Program-made: the position numbers and the translations under genes | Assembly: GCA_958430865.1 (NCBI GenBank) | Contig: CAUDNR010000686.1 | Coordinates: 2,306 to 26,466 of the forward strand | Reading direction: 5' to 3' | Source: Entrophospora sp. SA101 | Taxonomy: Eukaryota; Glomeromycota; Glomeromycetes; Entrophosporales; Entrophosporaceae | DNA: 24,161 nt | Shown here: piece by piece, positions 1-11,232 of the stretch | Layout of the letters: every line of letters begins with the position of its first letter | How positions within the stretch are numbered: the first letter of the stretch is position 1 | The notes under the pieces: generated by a model | Databases searched by the model: none | Told to the model about the DNA's origin: nothing | What the model saw: only the letters and a program-made list of their open reading frames with translations

Positions 1-105
1 CCGTTATGGCAAACATTTTTAATTAATAAAAAAAGGGGCCAATATTTAAATCCGTTGTAACAAGAAATCCGCTGTGGTGAGGTCCGCTGTGACGAGGTTT
101 GACTG
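1..105. mobile_element. End of a pogo/Tigger-like DNA transposon
   Basis: The sequence ends in an inverted-repeat-like terminus that, read from the outside on the minus strand, starts CAGTCAAACCTCGTCACAGC and is flanked by TA at 106-107, the target dinucleotide of the Tc1/mariner-pogo superfamily. Inside the end there are three degenerate tandem copies of a motif like TCCGCTGTGACGAGG (about 50-98), as expected for subterminal transposase-binding repeats. The other end and any transposase lie outside the window, so size and coding capacity are unknown. Family assignment rests on the TA flank and the style of the terminus. Confidence 0.6.
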
Positions 106-166
106 TATAGTTTAATATATTTAATTTTCAACATATTGAGTTCAACAATTTTTAAATTTTAATTAC

Positions 167-744
167 CTCATTAAACCTTTTAATTGTCATCATTTTTATA
201 ACTTCATGAGATGGATAATAGCTATCAATTACCCAGTAATCTTTGATAGCAGGAAGTTTAAATATTCCCATATAGATTACCAATGCTAACCAGATTTTTA
301 ATTCATTTAATGTTAAATCATTCCAATCTTTTTGGTCGGATTCAGTATTTTTTTTATATGCATATAAATTTGTATTCTTTACAATTGTTTTTCTGAAAAA
401 AATAAACGAAAAATTGAATATGGTGAAGGTTCAATATCATGAAGACTCTTTGGTAATGTGGGTGTTGCTGTATGTAAAGAGTATTTATGTTGAAATGGTA
501 TGAAATCCTCTGAAGAAATATAGTTTTTATCTTTATCTTTATCTTTGCTTTTGACTTTGCCTTTGGCTTTTTTATCATTTTTTTCACTAGTCAAATTTTT
601 TTTTTTTTTTACTGGTTCTAAATCATCCAAAAAAAAATCAGGTTCTACTAAAAAATCATTTGACCGTTCTTCGTGAATAACCCGACAGGTGAAAAAATCA
701 TCATCATCCTCACATTGTATTGAATTTTCATTAGCAAGAGACAT
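167..744 (-). pseudogene. piggyBac-type transposase, N-terminal fragment, frameshifted
   Basis: From ATG at 744 an acidic, lysine-rich N-terminus (about 118 codons) runs into SPYSIFRLFFSEK, the entry of the DDE_Tnp_1_7 (piggyBac) domain. The frame is then lost near 390, at a run of five A. In another frame the homology continues with IVKNTNLYAYKK, then LTLNELKIWLALVIYMGIFK and LPAIKDYW, the conserved block around helix 2 of piggyBac/PGBD transposases, ending at RFNE by 167. A donor-like GAG/GTAATT follows (166 downwards), so either an intron starts there or the gene is cut; the pogo-like element end lies only about 60 bp further on. The aspartate triad of the catalytic core would be beyond the window. 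About 190 codons of a protein family usually near 500-650 residues are present. The single-base frameshift makes this copy inactive unless it is a sequencing error. The family call rests on motif recognition. Confidence 0.7.
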
Positions 745-2168
745 GTCCAGAAAGAAAAATTCATTAATTAGGATTAAAAAAAATAAGGGAACATTTTTTT
801 GAAAAAAAATTCCTTTTTATAGAAAATGAGACTGCATTCATTTTTTATAAAAATTTTTTTTTTTTTTAAAAAATTATTCTTCAGAAAAATGATCAGCAAA
901 AGGGTTTTTTACTTTTTCTTTTCACCATCACAAGGATTTGTCATGATGTCATTATGGTCAGATGATTTAAAACTAAGTTTAAAAATTTCCAAAAAGGCAA
1001 GAAATAAGAAAATCAAAAAATTCTGGTGCACAAACTAAAATTAAAGTATTTTTACTTGAGGTAATGTGATTTCGAAAAGTTCGCAGGCAAATTTGCCTGC
1101 GAGAATATCAAAGGGATAGTGATCGGCGTGTGCAAAAATGGTAAAAAATCGTCAGTTGACAATGTTTAACAAATAATAAGGCACAATGTTTTGGTATTAC
1201 AAACTTTATTCTTTTTATGTAATATATAAAGTAAATCTCATAGATTATTGTATCAAAATATTAAAGGGTTTGGAATGTTTCTTGAAAACGTTTATATGTA
1301 GGAAGCTGAGATTTCAAGAAGTTCACAACATATAAAAATTTGGAATTTTTTAATTTTCAGCCAACACTATCAAGTATTCTGACCAGGGCTATACTTTTTT
1401 TTTTATCGGTTTATCAACAAAAAAACTTTTATTTTACCAAATGAACCACATGTTGTTATAAGTCAAGTCAATAAAGTAACTGCAAAAGAATTTTAAAGTA
1501 GTATTCAACGATCTTGAAAGAATTCTAAGGTTGTTCTTTATACTTTTTGTGTAGACATGAGAGTTATTGTGTGAGGACGGTGAGATTTGGGAATTTTCTC
1601 ATTTTATTAATAACAATTAGCATAAAAATTTTATATTAAAATGTCGATCATTTCTCCGATTCATTCACGAATCAGCAATTAAAGAGTATTGTTGAATTTG
1701 TACATAATATTAAAATCACCTATCAGGATATATACTATATGTTAAAAGTCATTTTTTTATTGCTTAGTCCTATAGTTTGGAAGTTATATGACCAGTTAAT
1801 AAAGCTCTTGCCATGTTTTTTCTTTTTCTTTAATGTTAAATATTATAATTAGATTGTTTTTTATTTAACAAAAGGACCTGCATAAAAGTTAACCAATCAA
1901 ATTTCTTCAAAAATTTATATATACCAGAAATTCCAGAATGTTTATCATTTATAAATTAGGAAATACCAAATTCCCTGACTGTAATGATTAATTTCAATTA
2001 ATTTAAAGTAGAAAAAATAAGGTATGAGGAACAAAAAAAGTTATATTATTGGTGTCACTATTTTTTACATAGATATGTTCCTTGCACCTTCTCTACATGT
2101 TGGTGGAAATAAGATCCACAGATCTACCACTTATTAGAAGTTATTAATTTTCAAAGTTTTAGAAATTG
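745..2168. other. Non-coding, transposon-flanking DNA
   Basis: No convincing gene is visible on either strand. The longest open frame (826-1038, plus) is a poly-T/poly-A driven stretch of Phe and Lys with no domain. The only clear structure is the perfect palindrome at 1081-1102, listed separately. Confidence 0.5.
1081..1102. repeat. Perfect 22-bp palindrome
   Basis: Two 11-bp arms, TCGCAGGCAAA and its exact reverse complement, abut with no loop. It is GC-richer than its surroundings. It could be a hairpin, a dimer binding site or a relic of a transposon terminus; nothing nearby decides between these. Confidence 0.6.
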
Positions 2169-2170
2169 TA

Positions 2171-2348
2171 CAGCTCACACCCTCTATAACAGACCATTGG
2201 GCTTATAAAAAATGTCCATAATAGAGGAATCCATTATTATTATAGAGAGTAATTATACTTAAATTTTCTCTGACAGTTATAGAGCAAGCTCTGTTATAGA
2301 GAAATCTGCTATATATTAATATAATTGATGTATGGAGGTTCTCTACAG
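2171..2348. mobile_element. Short TA-flanked pogo-like MITE relic
   Basis: A 178-bp non-coding segment is flanked by TA at 2169-2170 and 2349-2350. The left end CAGCTCACACCCTCTATA and the right end read inwards on the minus strand, CTGTAGAGAACCTCCATA, agree at 11 of 18 positions and share the ACCTC-ATA core. Inside, TATAGAG-type motifs recur at least four times, one pair forming an AGAGCAAGCTCT palindrome. These are traits of a non-autonomous Tc1/mariner-pogo element. The termini are diverged, so it is probably an old insertion, and the exact borders are less certain than those of the hAT element downstream. Confidence 0.45.
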
Positions 2349-2499
2349 TACAAGACACCTAGTCTTGCAACTTACTGCGCCTCTGATACAGTTTTGAGAA
2401 AAAATTACAATCAAAAATGCAATAAACATGGTTAGGTCTTGTGATATTTCCTAGTCATTCCATAAATAGTAAAATCGGCAATATTGTATTACCTAATAG

Positions 2500-2735
2500 C
2501 AGTGTTGTGCCATTTATGGTTCCAATAAAATTTCATTGGAACATTCCAACAAATTCTAATTGGAATTGGAATGTTCCAAATGTGGTTCCAATGAAGTTAA
2601 CCAATGAAATTCAATTAGAGTGTCTCACACACAAATTTTATTGGTCAATATCATTTGAAAATCTACATTGAAACCATATTGGAGCCACATTGGAACATTC
2701 CAATAGCATTACAATGTTCCAATTGCACAACACTG
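2500..2735. mobile_element. hAT-type MITE with intact target site duplication
   Basis: The 236-bp element begins CAGTGTTGTGC and ends GCACAACACTG, perfect 11-bp terminal inverted repeats with the CAGTG start typical of hAT transposons. It is flanked by an exact 8-bp duplication, CCTAATAG, at 2492-2499 and 2736-2743; 8 bp is the hAT hallmark. The interior is dense in TTCCAAT/ATTGGAA motifs in both orientations, including near-palindromes such as TTGGAATGTTCCAA, plausible subterminal transposase-binding sites. It has no transposase and must have been moved in trans. The open frame across its left half (2441-2671) is not a gene. Confidence 0.9.
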
Positions 2736-2743
2736 CCTAATAG

Positions 2744-3583
2744 GAATGTGATCATCAATTAAAAAATTCAAAAACCTTTATTTTGTTCCAAATTGTCCAT
2801 TTTTATATATAAAAAATTTGCATGTAACATGACAGTTTTGGAGTTAACATAATAAAATTGTGCAACTTTGAGGCTTGGTAACATGACATATCAACAAATG
2901 AAATCATTATTTTTCAGTGCTACATTTCCATTTTTGGAGGATCTGAAGGGTCTACATGGCCAATAAAAAGTTGTGGGACTAAGTGACTTGCGCAGGACCT
3001 CAGTTAATTAAAAAGTTGTAATTTCTACCTTGAATATTTTATTTAAAAAATTCAATTTTTATTATGAAAATACTTGAAGATTTGCTGGTGTTTTTACAAG
3101 ATCACTGCTCCATTTTCACCATACCAGTTCAATTATAATTATCCAAGGTCCTACTTGCACTATAACAAGATTGTCATCATTATGCAAAATTGTTATGCTA
3201 ATCAAATTTAGTAATTATTTTTCAAAAAAACTGCTGATAATTGCCAAATATGATTAGAACATAAAATTCCCATTATCATATGAAGAATCATCTATTGCTA
3301 TGTTTCAAATAGCTGCTTTTCATTTTTTAAATAATAAATTTTTCATTATGTGTAAATTGTAGATATTGCCACAACTATTTTATTTTTAGAAATATTAATA
3401 AAAAATATCAATTATAACCTAAAACAAATGAAAGCTAATTATTTGGTGTAATTTTAGGGAAATACTAATGTTGCAACAAATAAATCGAACAGAACTACCT
3501 TAGACAAATATGATAAAACAGTTTAAAAAATAATAAAATAATGATGGTGATAAGAGGAGGAATAAATACATAAATACAAAATA
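2744..3583. other. Intergenic, nothing recognised
   Basis: AT-rich sequence between the hAT element and the stop codon of the F-box gene. No exon-like stretch or repeat pair was found. The part nearest 3584 presumably contains the 3' UTR of the F-box gene. Confidence 0.5.
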
Positions 3584-5554
3584 TTATTTTGATTTAAAAG
3601 TAATTTTAAAGAATTTATCATCTGCAAAACTCTTAACCTCAATTTTAAAATTATTAATTGATTTTCTAGTCTTCATTCTTTGTCCATAATCTCCCAAAAT
3701 TTCTATATGCTGATTTAGTTCAAGTTGTTCACTAAAATATTGTAAATGTTTAAATGGTAGATGACAAAAATGCTTTAATAATTCAAAAATGTAATGTCTT
3801 GAGATGAACCAATCCATTTCTAAATATTGAATATTTGTATATATGAATAAATTGATGAACCGTAAAAATATTGTGTTTGCATCATAGATTTTATTACGTT
3901 GAATTGGTAAAAAATTGTCAATGGATTTCAAGCTCAACTTGACCAATTTAAGATGATCATTATTTGATTTTACTTTATTATCATTATTATTATTATCATC
4001 ATTATTATTATCATTATTATTATTATCGTTATGATTATTATTAACATTGGTAGTATTATTATTGGTTACTGATAATTTTCTTGTGAATGTTGTTGTTGAA
4101 ATCATTGAATAATTAGAATAATTACACACATTTCCATTTATATTATAATTATAACCATCATTACAATAATCTTCATCTCCATCACCTTCATCATCTTGAT
4201 TTTCATTATCATCATCATCATGTTGACAAATTTGTCTTGGATATAATGTGGAATTATAATGTTCAAGAAAATCCAGGAATTCTTCTAGACCACCAGCAGT
4301 ACCAACTGTTAATGATAATTCACGTAAATTTGGACAAAAATCCTTTATTGATTCTATTATATAGGGATTTGTTTTAAAATAAAATTCTAGTGTCAAAGAT
4401 TTCAACTTTTCACCAACTTTTTGCATGATTTGGAGAAAATAATCAGTGAATGGATATTCTTTTACTCGAGAATAATAACTTAAATGTAAACAATTCAAAT
4501 TTGGGAAATTTGATTTATGAAGAATCCTCATTATAAATCTGATTTGTTCCTTATCAAAACTCAACTTTAATCTTTTAATAGATGGATATTGATCAGGTAT
4601 TGTGAAATTAGAATAATCATAATAATCATAATAAACAGGAGTTGTAAAATATGATAAATTAAAGTCAATCAATGAATTGGATTGATTTTGCATTAGACTT
4701 ATAATTACTCCAATATTATCATAACTGGTACCTTCTAAACTAAACTTTCTCAAGGATTTTTGCTTTTCTATTAGATTAGCTAACTGTTTAACAGATTTAT
4801 CTGATGATTTATGCCCATAATTATCAATTATCATGTTGGAAATATTGTGTGAATATTTAGCTAATCTGCGTAGAAATTTTCCATTGAGAATTTTTCTTTT
4901 ATAAATTAAAATTTTAAGATGTGATAAACATTGTTTGGCATTAGGATAACTTGGTAAATCTTGAAATAAATCATTATGAAAACTGATATCTCCAATTGAT
5001 AATTTGACAATTTTATTGGATCTTGAGATGAACACTTTACACAACTCTGCCACTAAATGCATTATATAGGAGGGAGTGACATCTCCCTCATCATCACTAT
5101 CTAAATCATTACTACTTAGATCATTATCTTCATCACTAACAACAGTATCAGTTGATTGAACTGATGGATAATAAATATTATTGTTATCACTATAGTAATT
5201 TTCTCCATATTGATATCTAACCCATTCAGTTGCAGCTTCATGTAATTCTTTGACATCTATCTCCCTTAAATAAGAAGGATAATCAAAGGCTGTTTTTGAT
5301 TGTGGAAATTTAGGAATATTACTTTCTAATAAAAATTTTACTGATTTTGGACTTAGATATGATACATATACTGAAATGATTTTATAAAGTTTACTAGAGT
5401 CGATGCAGAATGAAAATGGAGCCATCCATAAAAGTTTTGTGCCTATATTACACCATAATCTATTCACCAAAGACATTGATCTTAAGCTTGAAATATAGTT
5501 CTTATTATATAAAAATATATTCTCTATTACGTCTTGTGGTATTTCTTGTACCAT
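3584..5554 (-). CDS. F-box protein (substrate adaptor of an SCF ubiquitin ligase)
   Basis: A single uninterrupted frame of 656 codons starts at ATG 5554. Residues about 3-47 form an F-box (IPQDVIENIF, then LRSMSLVNRLWCNIGTKLLW), which in this family binds SKP1 and docks the protein on a cullin-1 ligase. The remainder has leucine-rich-repeat-like segments, for example LKSLTLEF (385-392) and NLRELSLTVG (409-418), which in such proteins form the substrate-binding part. An acidic stretch lies at 138-158, another at 445-463, and an Asn/Asp tract at 498-533 comes from AAT/GAT-type triplet repeats. No intron is needed, unlike the other genes here. Large lineage-specific families of such F-box genes are known in Rhizophagus, so the substrate cannot be predicted. 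It is divergent from QCR8, with 315 bp between start codons. Confidence 0.85.
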   Translation of the reverse strand: MVQEIPQDVIENIFLYNKNYISSLRSMSLVNRLWCNIGTKLLWMAPFSFCIDSSKLYKIISVYVSYLSPKSVKFLLESNIPKFPQSKTAFDYPSYLREIDVKELHEAATEWVRYQYGENYYSDNNNIYYPSVQSTDTVVSDEDNDLSSNDLDSDDEGDVTPSYIMHLVAELCKVFISRSNKIVKLSIGDISFHNDLFQDLPSYPNAKQCLSHLKILIYKRKILNGKFLRRLAKYSHNISNMIIDNYGHKSSDKSVKQLANLIEKQKSLRKFSLEGTSYDNIGVIISLMQNQSNSLIDFNLSYFTTPVYYDYYDYSNFTIPDQYPSIKRLKLSFDKEQIRFIMRILHKSNFPNLNCLHLSYYSRVKEYPFTDYFLQIMQKVGEKLKSLTLEFYFKTNPYIIESIKDFCPNLRELSLTVGTAGGLEEFLDFLEHYNSTLYPRQICQHDDDDNENQDDEGDGDEDYCNDGYNYNINGNVCNYSNYSMISTTTFTRKLSVTNNNTTNVNNNHNDNNNNDNNNDDNNNNDNKVKSNNDHLKLVKLSLKSIDNFLPIQRNKIYDANTIFLRFINLFIYTNIQYLEMDWFISRHYIFELLKHFCHLPFKHLQYFSEQLELNQHIEILGDYGQRMKTRKSINNFKIEVKSFADDKFFKITFKSK

Positions 5555-5869
5555 TGTTATTCTTTAGAATTTTAACTATGCTATGAATACTATTTATATG
5601 TAATAAAGCAACAATAAATTTTTATTTTGTGTTTATTTTTTTGTCAAACGAAACAATCTTGGTTTTAAAAAAAAAAAAAATCTCATTGTTTTTTGCTTTC
5701 AAATTTATTGTGGCACGTTAAAAAAAAAGTTAAATTCAATTACAAAGTAAAGTGGATAAGAAATTTCTTTTATATTTGATAATATCAACAATAATAGAAA
5801 CTCTTTTCATACATATTACAAATTTATTTAATTCTCAGAAAAAAATATTCAAAAAGGCGTTATTAAATC
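5555..5869. promoter_or_regulatory. Divergent promoter region, F-box gene / QCR8
   Basis: The 315 bp between the two divergent start codons must hold both promoters and 5' UTRs. It carries a poly-A run (about 5669-5681) and a second A-rich tract near 5720, of the poly(dA:dT) type that keeps promoters nucleosome-poor in fungi. I see no specific factor site. Confidence 0.45.
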
Positions 5870-6139
5870 ATGGGGCAAGAACATCCTTGGTGGGGAAATT
5901 TTGGTGGTCCAAAACAAAAAGGTATTGTCACCTATTCACTATCACCTTATCAACAACGACCTTTTGCAAATGTGTTTAAAGAAGGAGTATTTAACGTTTA
6001 TAGAAGAACTAAAGCTCAAATATTTTACGTTGGTGTTCCCATTTCAATTGGTTATTTAATTTATGATTACCATAAGAAAAGACATGAATATTTGTATTCA
6101 AAAGCTGGTAAAGAAGAATTAGATAAATTACTTGAATGA
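5870..6139 (+). CDS. QCR8: Cytochrome bc1 complex subunit 8 (ubiquinone-binding subunit)
   Basis: The 89-residue intronless frame matches the UcrQ/QCR8 family over its whole length. The conserved N-terminal block GPKQKGIVTYSLSPYQQRPF (13-32) faces the matrix in known structures. It is followed by a basic amphipathic stretch (YRRTKAQ) and one membrane helix, about 51-66, FYVGVPISIGYLIYDY. Yeast Qcr8 is 94 residues long, so this copy is full length. The protein is a nuclear-encoded subunit of mitochondrial complex III. It has no cleavable presequence, which is normal for this subunit. A longer overlapping frame from 5752 is out of register and not needed. The stop at 6137-6139 is followed by AATAAA near 6176, a likely polyadenylation signal. 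Confidence 0.95.
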   Translation: MGQEHPWWGNFGGPKQKGIVTYSLSPYQQRPFANVFKEGVFNVYRRTKAQIFYVGVPISIGYLIYDYHKKRHEYLYSKAGKEELDKLLE

Positions 6140-6367
6140 TTATAATATTATAGTATTTATATTATGTTATAATTAAATAAATCAAAAGAATTATTTTTGC
6201 ACCGTTCTTTTCATTAATTCATTCTTAAAAAAAAATATTATGTTTATTAATTTAAATGAAAGAATAAAAAAAATATACACTACTACATATACATTTATAA
6301 ACATTAATATTTATTATAACATATAACAAATAAATCTATTATTATTATTGTAAATTAGCAAATGTTC

Positions 6368-6407
<40 letters not shown>

Positions 6408-6875
6408 CATTTTCTGTAAATGACTTTTTTTCCTTGGCTAAAAAAAAAAATTTAATATCTGGAAAAAGAAAAACGAAGTTGTATATATATATTGTGAGGA
6501 AAAAGAAAGAAACAAAGCTTTAGTGAATTCAGATTAATTTTTTTTAAAAAAAAAAAAAATACAAAAAAAAAGAATCTGATAAATAGTAATTTATAAATAA
6601 TAGAAATAGTAAAATAAAAAAAAAATATAAAATAAGTAATACAACGAATCAGTTTAATGTGGAGGAAAAAATAAATTTTTGTTTTTTTAACATTTCAAAT
6701 CATCAAAATCTAATCGAAGTCCTTTTAAGCTATAAAAAATGACTATATTATTAAATCTTGTTACAAATAAAGAAAGGAAAAGCAACAAACAAATAATAGC
6801 AATGACATAACATAGATGAAAAAACAAGAAATATATTTATCAGAAACAATTAAATGTCCTTCCTTTAATATAAAT
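6140..6875. other. Convergent intergenic region with AT microsatellite
   Basis: This separates the ends of QCR8 (plus) and CUL3 (minus). It holds the 3' UTRs, many homopolymer runs and a long TA microsatellite. No gene was seen. Confidence 0.5.
6371..6404. repeat. (TA)17 microsatellite
   Basis: Seventeen uninterrupted TA dinucleotides lie in the intergenic DNA between QCR8 and CUL3. Its length is likely to vary among strains. Confidence 0.95.
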
Positions 6876-9800
6876 TTATGCAAGATAATTATAGACACGT
6901 CTATTAATAATAACAATAAAATAAATAAAATTAATAATTAATTAATTTAAATATATATATATAATATATTACAGTAATTATTTATTTACCTATCACCGCT
7001 TGCTCTTTCTAAATATTCTCGTTCAATTAAAGCTTCAATTCTTTTCTTAATCATTGGAGGGCTAGGTACAAATCTTGGTTGTAATTGTCTTGAAACTTCG
7101 CCAACCAAGTTATTATGTTCCATAGTTTTACGATCTTTCATGATTCTTACAATTGCTGCTTCTGTTTGATGTTTCCTAGCTTCTTCGACCTTTTCTCTTG
7201 TATCTTTTCTTTCACCTTCCGTCTCTACTTTGCTTGCAACTGTTTGAATCTTAATACGTTGATAGTTTGCTGTAAAATCAGCATTGTAATAGAATATATC
7301 TCCATTATTTATCTCTTTTGATTTAGGTTCCTTTAATAAAATTTTATATTTAGCACAAGCCAAAGACTGAAGATTACGCTTTAAATCTGTTTCTGGAATA
7401 TCACTTTCACCTTTTATTTGCTTTTTATATATGATAATAAATAATTTATAAATTAGTAATGATAATGATAATCTAATAATAAAAAATAAATAAAAAATTC
7501 TAATTACCTCATATGATAAACCCTCGCCATCAAGTAAATCATTAAACATTAGTAAAACAACCATTTGATATGTTGACACGTTGATTTCATGTTTACGTGC
7601 TTTAAAGGTAGCTCGAATATCAGCATTTCCCTAAATAAAATAATGATAAATCAAAGTATTAAAAAAAGATTAAAGTCGTAAGAAATAAATTTTATCTGTG
7701 CACGCATACCATATTAGATTGCCATGTTAGCCTTCGACCACTATGTCGTGCTAAATAGAACCTTTGGAAATTTTCGCAGGCTTTGGTTATTTCTTCGGGG
7801 AAATTGCACCTTGGACTTGCTGATAAATTCATAGGCCAAAAAGTAGACGTAAGTACCGTGACGCTAAGTTCTAATTTTGGTCGCTGTAATTTTTTTAGAG
7901 AAAAATCACTTTTGTTTTAATAAGGAAGTTTAAATGGTTAAATTTTTGAAATTGTTAAATTTAATACAAACATCTGAATAACTTTTATCCAAAAATTCTT
8001 TAAAGTCTGCCATAGTATCTAGTGAAATTCTCATATCATTAAACATTCCTTCAAGTTTAGTGGTAAATTGATATCCGCACTCAATCTTTTAGCAATAAAA
8101 TGAATGAATAAATATATACACGCATACACGCACCCTAATTACTAATTAGTTATCAATACATAATAAAAAACCAAAATACCTTAAGTTTTCCTATCATTCC
8201 TCTTTCTGCGTCATCACTGACACTACGACCTAATAATAATCGTTTAGCTAAATGTTGTTTATAATATCGTTCAAACACATCTTTTTCCCCAATGAAACGG
8301 AATAATGTGATTGTTTTGTCCAGCACATTATCCACTTCCTCTTCTGTTTTCTATAATAATTAATTCATTATTTGTGTAAATAATAAATAATCAATTTTAT
8401 CAATATGAAATGATTATCCGATGCTCTACAAATGTATATGCATACCCCTTTTAATCCTTTCTTGAGATTATCATCAATAAATAATGAAATAAATTCTGGT
8501 GATTTAGAATTATTGTTTATGAAAAATTCAAATGCCTAATAATCAAATATAATCAAATATTATATAATTATATAACTTATAAATTTATATTTATAAGCAT
8601 ATAGATTTTATATTATTAACCTCATTAAATGATGTTTGAAATGATTTATCGCTTGACAAAGCAAGGTTCTGAACTTTATCGAATTTATCTTTAAGATCTA
8701 AAACTTCTTGAACCCATCGTATTGCAGCAATAGTTCCAGTCTGTTTTTCACCATTAGAGGCATTATTTGATCCTTCACCGGTAGTATTTGACGAACTACT
8801 TGTCACTTTTTCATTTATTCCTTTACCAAGTTCACGTATATAATTACTGATCGAGGTTTTCATTTCTTCGTGACCTTTCGACACTCGTCCAAATAATTTG
8901 TACATTCTTGCCAAATCTAATAATAATATTATATATATGTTTTTTAAATATTATAAATAAAACATTGTATACACGTCTATATTTAAATACTTTACATACC
9001 GTCCATTTTCTCATTTCTTAACATTGGTATCAAACCTGAGTTCTCCATCTATAATTAATATAATTGGTTTAAAATTTCAATTGATTATATTATAATTATA
9101 ATAATATTGATTAAATATATGCATGTAAGATAATTACATCAATTACTGTCTTGAGATGTTTTGAAATTAATTCTTCTTCAACAATTGCCCTAATTTTAGC
9201 CTCTGTAGTAGAAGATAAATAATTGCGAACTCTCTGTTCTTCCTCGATAAGTCTTTTTTCTACCTATATTAATTCATTTTTTTTTTAATAATAATAATAT
9301 GATAAAATAATAGTTGATTGATCATGTAAAATTTAACAAACCTTTTTCATATATTCTGGTGCATCACAATCGCTTACAAGCATTTGACCTTCAACTCTGT
9401 AATATTCTGCACTAGTTTCTAAAAACCGACCTTCAAAATCAATATCGTATACAGTGCTTCCAGTATCTGCATCTATTAATTGTAATAGCATATCCATTGC
9501 TGCCTTCACACTTGATCGTTCGATCATCTCATTTTCACGTTCAAGTTTAATTTGCTGTAGAAGAACTTCTAGAAGATGTGTTTGAATCGGGTATTTTTGA
9601 GATCGAACAATTGTATCCCTAAAAAGTTCCAAACCTAAATCATATACCAAAGGTACATTTGCAGATTTGGCATATACACGATCCTTTTATGTAGTGTGTT
9701 TAATTTGTTAAATATTGCCTATGAATTGAAAAATTACTCGAAAATACATTTGATTCACAAAAAAAAAGGGGAGAAATAAAATTTTCCGAAAGCAATAATT

Positions 9801-10605
9801 AATTAATGTGTATAAATAATTACCATATACATAAGTATATCCCTTATCATAAGCATACAAGTTGTATGGTCTTCCCAAACTTTCTTTAATACCTCTAAAA
9901 ATTTTGCACCACCAGCTACATTTGTATGGTTTGCATGTGAACTGCTTGCACCAGATTTTGGAAAAGCAGGTACAACATGTGCGAAAGCAACTTCTTCTAA
10001 ATGTTGAGTAATAACATCCTTAACTCCGTTATATAATTTATCGCCATTCTTATGGAGTACCATGTTATAAGCATTACGATATAATTCTTCAAAACTTAGG
10101 ATCGATGCATTTTTTCTGTGAATTTCCCTAATGGCTTGTGCTAAGCGTTCCCAATTATCGCTAAATTGACTATCGGCTGCATTCTGTGAATGATGAAACA
10201 TTGTTTTTTTAATTTAAAGTTAATATGTAAGTTATTGATTAGCAAATAAATGTTATTTGTTACGTAATAAAAAAAAAACTAAAAAACAACAACAATAATT
10301 TATGATAAATTTCTAAAAAAAGTTTAATAAAAAATTAAAAAAAATTTAAAATATAGTTATATAAATGGTGTTGTTGACGTTTTCTAAATTCGAAAATAAC
10401 TTAAATTAATCTCAATATCGTATATTCTATATAATCTATAATAAATGATATCTAGATTTTGAACCTTATATTCGTCTAATACTAGATCACACAACAAACA
10501 AGTTCTCATGATCTATAACTTAAAGTTGATTTCAAAAAAAACTACACTCACAGGTCTCTTTGGTGGCTTTATTTTTCCTTTAGAAGCCGGACGTCGAGTG
10601 CTCAT
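6876..10605 (-). CDS. CUL3: Cullin-3, scaffold of BTB-type ubiquitin ligases (13 exons)
   Basis: I join exons 10605-10552, 10183-9824, 9683-9342, 9263-9138, 9048-9000, 8916-8621, 8535-8446, 8350-8180, 8085-7972, 7883-7710, 7630-7508, 7420-6990 and 6900-6876. All junctions are GT-AG and phases agree throughout, giving 784 residues (human CUL3 has 768). Exon 2 carries [20 protein letters not shown], the CUL3 N-terminal helix region that contacts BTB adaptors; [22 protein letters not shown] and MYKLFGRV follow. The cullin-homology part has [20 protein letters not shown] and [20 protein letters not shown], which binds RBX1. The C-terminal winged helix contains IVRIMK, whose lysine (about K728) is the NEDD8 site. 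The last exon encodes only RVYNYLA and the stop. A Ser/Asn/Gly-rich insertion (around [17 protein letters not shown]) is extra. Intron 1 is the longest (368 bp). The start codon coincides with the edge of a tandem duplication of the upstream region. Confidence 0.95.
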
Positions 10606-11232
10606 ATTGTTTATAGGTAGGTTAATAGAAAAATTATAAAGCTACGCTTTAAAGCAAAAGGAAAAATTTTCCTTAATCCGGAATATTTTTATAAACAATT
10701 TTTATATAAAGCGTTATAGATGAATTATTCTTAAATTTATTTGCTTTTACGATTTTCCAACGATTTGATTGTTGTTTTAAAATAGATAAGAAAGAGTTAA
10801 AAAAGTTAATAAATATTAAAGAGTTATTTTTTTTTTGAAAATATAAATATGTGGGGGCTATTGAATAAGATTCCCAATTCAGAGTACTGCGGTTTCCTAT
10901 TTGCGTCGTATGTATACTGCAATGTCGCAGGACAAATATCACACTAGTACTAGAAAAATAAATATAAATTCGGGAAAAATGCGACTAACTAGTCACTTTC
11001 GCGTGATAAAAAAACGATTATTATTAATATTTTATTTTTTACAATAGTAAATTCCTTACAATCAAAAAATGATTTTTTTGCAAATTCTCTCAATTGAGTG
11101 ATAATTTCTTATATTTTATTTATCAAAAAAATTTTAAAAATTATATGCAATCTTCCACAGTTGACTGTGACTCATAATCACTCGCTGTATTCAAATCAAT
11201 GGATGACTCTTTAAAAAGACTAGCTTTTTGGG
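10602..11232. repeat. Tandem duplication, copy 1 (CUL3-proximal)
   Basis: This 631-bp unit recurs directly at 11233-11863 and I found no mismatch while reading both copies, homopolymer runs included. The unit begins with TCAT, which contains the complement of the CUL3 start codon. It therefore holds the CUL3 5' flank (5' UTR and probably promoter) but none of the coding sequence beyond ATG. Confidence 0.95.

Noticed and set aside
826..1038. 70-codon plus-strand frame as a signal-peptide-like small protein
   Set aside because: The hydrophobic start is poly-T/poly-A sequence; no further evidence of selection.
2441..2671. 76-codon plus-strand frame
   Set aside because: It runs through the left end and interior of the hAT MITE and reflects its inverted repeats.
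4003..4030. ATT/ATC triplet repeat as a microsatellite outside genes
   Set aside because: It encodes the Asn/Asp tract of the F-box protein and is part of that coding sequence.
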